A stretch of 64,000 bases of DNA. It comes from Lycorma delicatula (taxonomy: Eukaryota > Arthropoda > Insecta > Hemiptera > Fulgoridae). A program made the translations under genes and the position numbers. Below, in pieces: positions 62,500 to 64,000 of this stretch (its first letter is position 1; every line of letters begins with the position of its first letter). The notes under the pieces are model-generated. The model was not told where the DNA came from, did no database searches, and worked only from the letters and a program-made list of their open reading frames with translations. Where the stretch lies: assembly GCF_047948215.1 (NCBI RefSeq), contig NC_134456.1, forward strand, positions 196,118,034-196,182,033, read 5' to 3'.

Positions 62500-62890
62500 T
62501 ATGTTTTTTAAGTACCATTTTGTCTGCTGCAGCGCGGCTGTCGCTGTTTCGCCCATGTCCTCGACTAAATTACATACTGGCTTGCTACAGACGCCATTAC
62601 ATGATTGTTAGTTTTTGTTTAGTTTCTTGTATTTGTTTCTTAAATGCAAGAAGTATGAAAGCGGCCGAAATTCATAGACAGATTGTTTAGTGTACAGGAA
62701 TAACGTCATGTCCGATGGAATGGTGAGAAAATGGGTTAGGGAATTTAAAGAGGTCCTACAAACTTACACAATGTGACATGGAGCGTGGGCGATCCGTCTG
62801 TCATTACTGATTACCTGGTGCACAGAGTTAATTAAAAACCTCGTGAGAATACATTGTGTACAATTCCAGCCGTAAATAAACATATTCTAA
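62500..62890 (+). pseudogene. Mariner-like transposase N-terminal relic
   Basis: Across frames: MKAAEIHRQI then a stop, MSDGMVRKWVREFKE, and DPSVITDYLVHRVN followed by KPREN. These are the first ~80 residues of a SETMAR-type mariner transposase (HTH region). Truncated and broken. It starts about 110 bases after gene C exon 3, within intron 3. Confidence 0.72.
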
Positions 62891-63239
62891 GAAGGAGATA
62901 CCACATAAAAACACTGCACACGACAGAGCGCTGTGGAACAACGTGCTTAAAAATAATGCTCACTAAACTTACAATTTTTTGTAATTCCTCACAAAATTTG
63001 ATACTTTACATTTAATTTAATTAATTCTAATTACTATTGTAATCTCTTTAATTATGTATTTAACTATAATTATTTATTTAATTTATATTTATTTTATACT
63101 AAATTTTGTACTAAACTTATAACTTTTTAATTCCTCAAAAATTTTTAATACAATAATATCCCAAACAATAACTACCATATTATTAAAAATAATTAGGTAA
63201 AATACATAACTTGAACAAAACCTTACCATTTCGAAACAT
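62891..63239. other. Intron sequence, no recognised content
   Basis: AT-rich DNA between two transposase relics. Confidence 0.5.
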
Positions 63240-64000
63240 TAAGAAAATTGCTTACCGTATTCTCTGTCAGTGTCTGACAAACACTAGATTACTTCTATTA
63301 CATCCGATTCATCACTCCAGAAGTGTGCGTTGACGAAGAATCATCTCTAACATTAATTATTAGTTAGTCGACCACAACATTGAGAAATTATCTAAGTTTC
63401 ACATTTTATTTTCTTCTTCTGTAACATGCTTCACGCACTGTTTCCACGTATCAGTTGATAGCTCGTTCACGCCTTTTTCAAGCAGGATTTTAACCTCTTT
63501 CATTTTATATGTATTTTTATTTCGGGCAACATAACCTTTTACTTGGCTCCACACTAACTCAGTTGGATTAAGGTTTCCTTTCGTTTCAGCTAAATCATAG
63601 ATAAAAAATTTATTAAATTTATCACGATTGTGTTTTACATGTTCAAGGAGTTGTGCTTTTAAACTGTTTTCTCTAAAGTGGATTTTTTTGATTGCAGCCA
63701 TAAAGCAATTTCTTGTTTCCTTTATGAATTGTTTGGAATATTTTTTATTTTTACACTACGGTACACAGCATTGTCCAATAATACTATTTTATTGCAGAGC
63801 ATGCAGTAATACTATTTTCGGGTAATAATGACAACACTTTTTCAAACCACATTCTAAAATATCTCCATGTCATCATGGTAGCCTCCAGATTTTTCGGATT
63901 CAAAAACGAGTAATTCCCCTTCTAAAAGTCTATTTTCATTGCCAATATGTACCATAAGTAATCGCTTTCCTTTATTTTTTGGAGGTTGCAGAACCCTGCT
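63240..64000 (-). pseudogene. Second Tc1/mariner-like (DDE_3-type) transposase relic
   Basis: Minus strand, from the right edge inwards: KNKGKRLLMVHIGNENRLLE, KSGGYHDDMEIF then a stop, LLDNAVYRSV (second catalytic Asp), RKQEIALWLQSK and, in an open piece at 63399-63701, NLNPTELVWSQVKGYVARNK and STDTWKQCVKHVTEEE. A Ser/Asp/Glu-rich tail (SDESDVIEV) follows in another frame near 63310. Same family and orientation as the relic at 4811-6163, and better preserved at the C-terminus. The N-terminal part is beyond the window. Confidence 0.8.

Noticed and set aside
1..64000. CRISPR arrays, bacterial operons or viral genomes
   Set aside because: No regularly spaced repeats and no operon-like gene packing; all coding signals are intron-split insect genes or transposon remnants.

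Overview
This is a strongly AT-rich stretch of an insect nuclear genome, very probably a hemipteran. The genes have many small exons with GT/AG junctions and long introns. The transposon families (mariner, hAT, jockey-type, R1-type and RTE-like LINEs, tRNA-derived SINEs) are arthropod-type; the assignment to Hemiptera is an inference from how these elements read, not a proof. There are no bacterial-style operons, rRNA genes or CRISPR arrays.

The real genes are a head-to-tail cluster of three DEG/ENaC sodium-channel genes of the pickpocket (ppk) family, all on the plus strand. Gene A has only its last two exons here (566-3338; its 5' part lies before the window). Gene B is complete: 10 exons from 10993 to 49875 encode 494 residues, with both membrane segments, the FPAVTVC motif, the cysteine-rich extracellular domain and a GCS selectivity filter. 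Gene C has its first three exons (54644-62388) and runs off the right edge. Equivalent exons have identical lengths and phases in all three genes (89, 204, 175 and, at the other end, 107 and 137 bases), so they are recent tandem paralogues. Most coding exons are too short to stand out as open reading frames. I found them from splice sites, phase and comparison between the paralogues.

Almost everything else is mobile-element debris in introns and spacers. The A-B spacer holds a minus-strand Tc1/mariner-like transposase relic (4811-6163) and two related polypyrimidine tracts. Gene B intron 1 holds a SINE. Intron 2 holds a dead RTE-like LINE split by a hAT-type MITE and by a copied piece of gene B itself, then a mariner deletion derivative with intact ends. 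Intron 5 holds a minus-strand jockey-type LINE split by a SINE, and a hAT transposase relic. Intron 6 holds a tRNA-like SINE, a minus-strand LINE fragment and an R1-type LINE. Intron 7 holds a mariner remnant fused in frame to a LINE reverse transcriptase fragment, plus a relic of a multicopy arthropod ORF. The B-C spacer holds a decayed exon-like sequence and a mariner with both ends. Gene C introns hold a foldback element, direct repeats, an element with long inverted ends, a SINE, a mariner N-terminal relic and a second minus-strand Tc1-like transposase relic.

The channel genes would act in the plasma membrane, probably of sensory or epithelial cells, as homo- or heterotrimeric sodium channels. 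The most unusual coding observation is that gene C has lost the His-Gly gating motif that gene B keeps.
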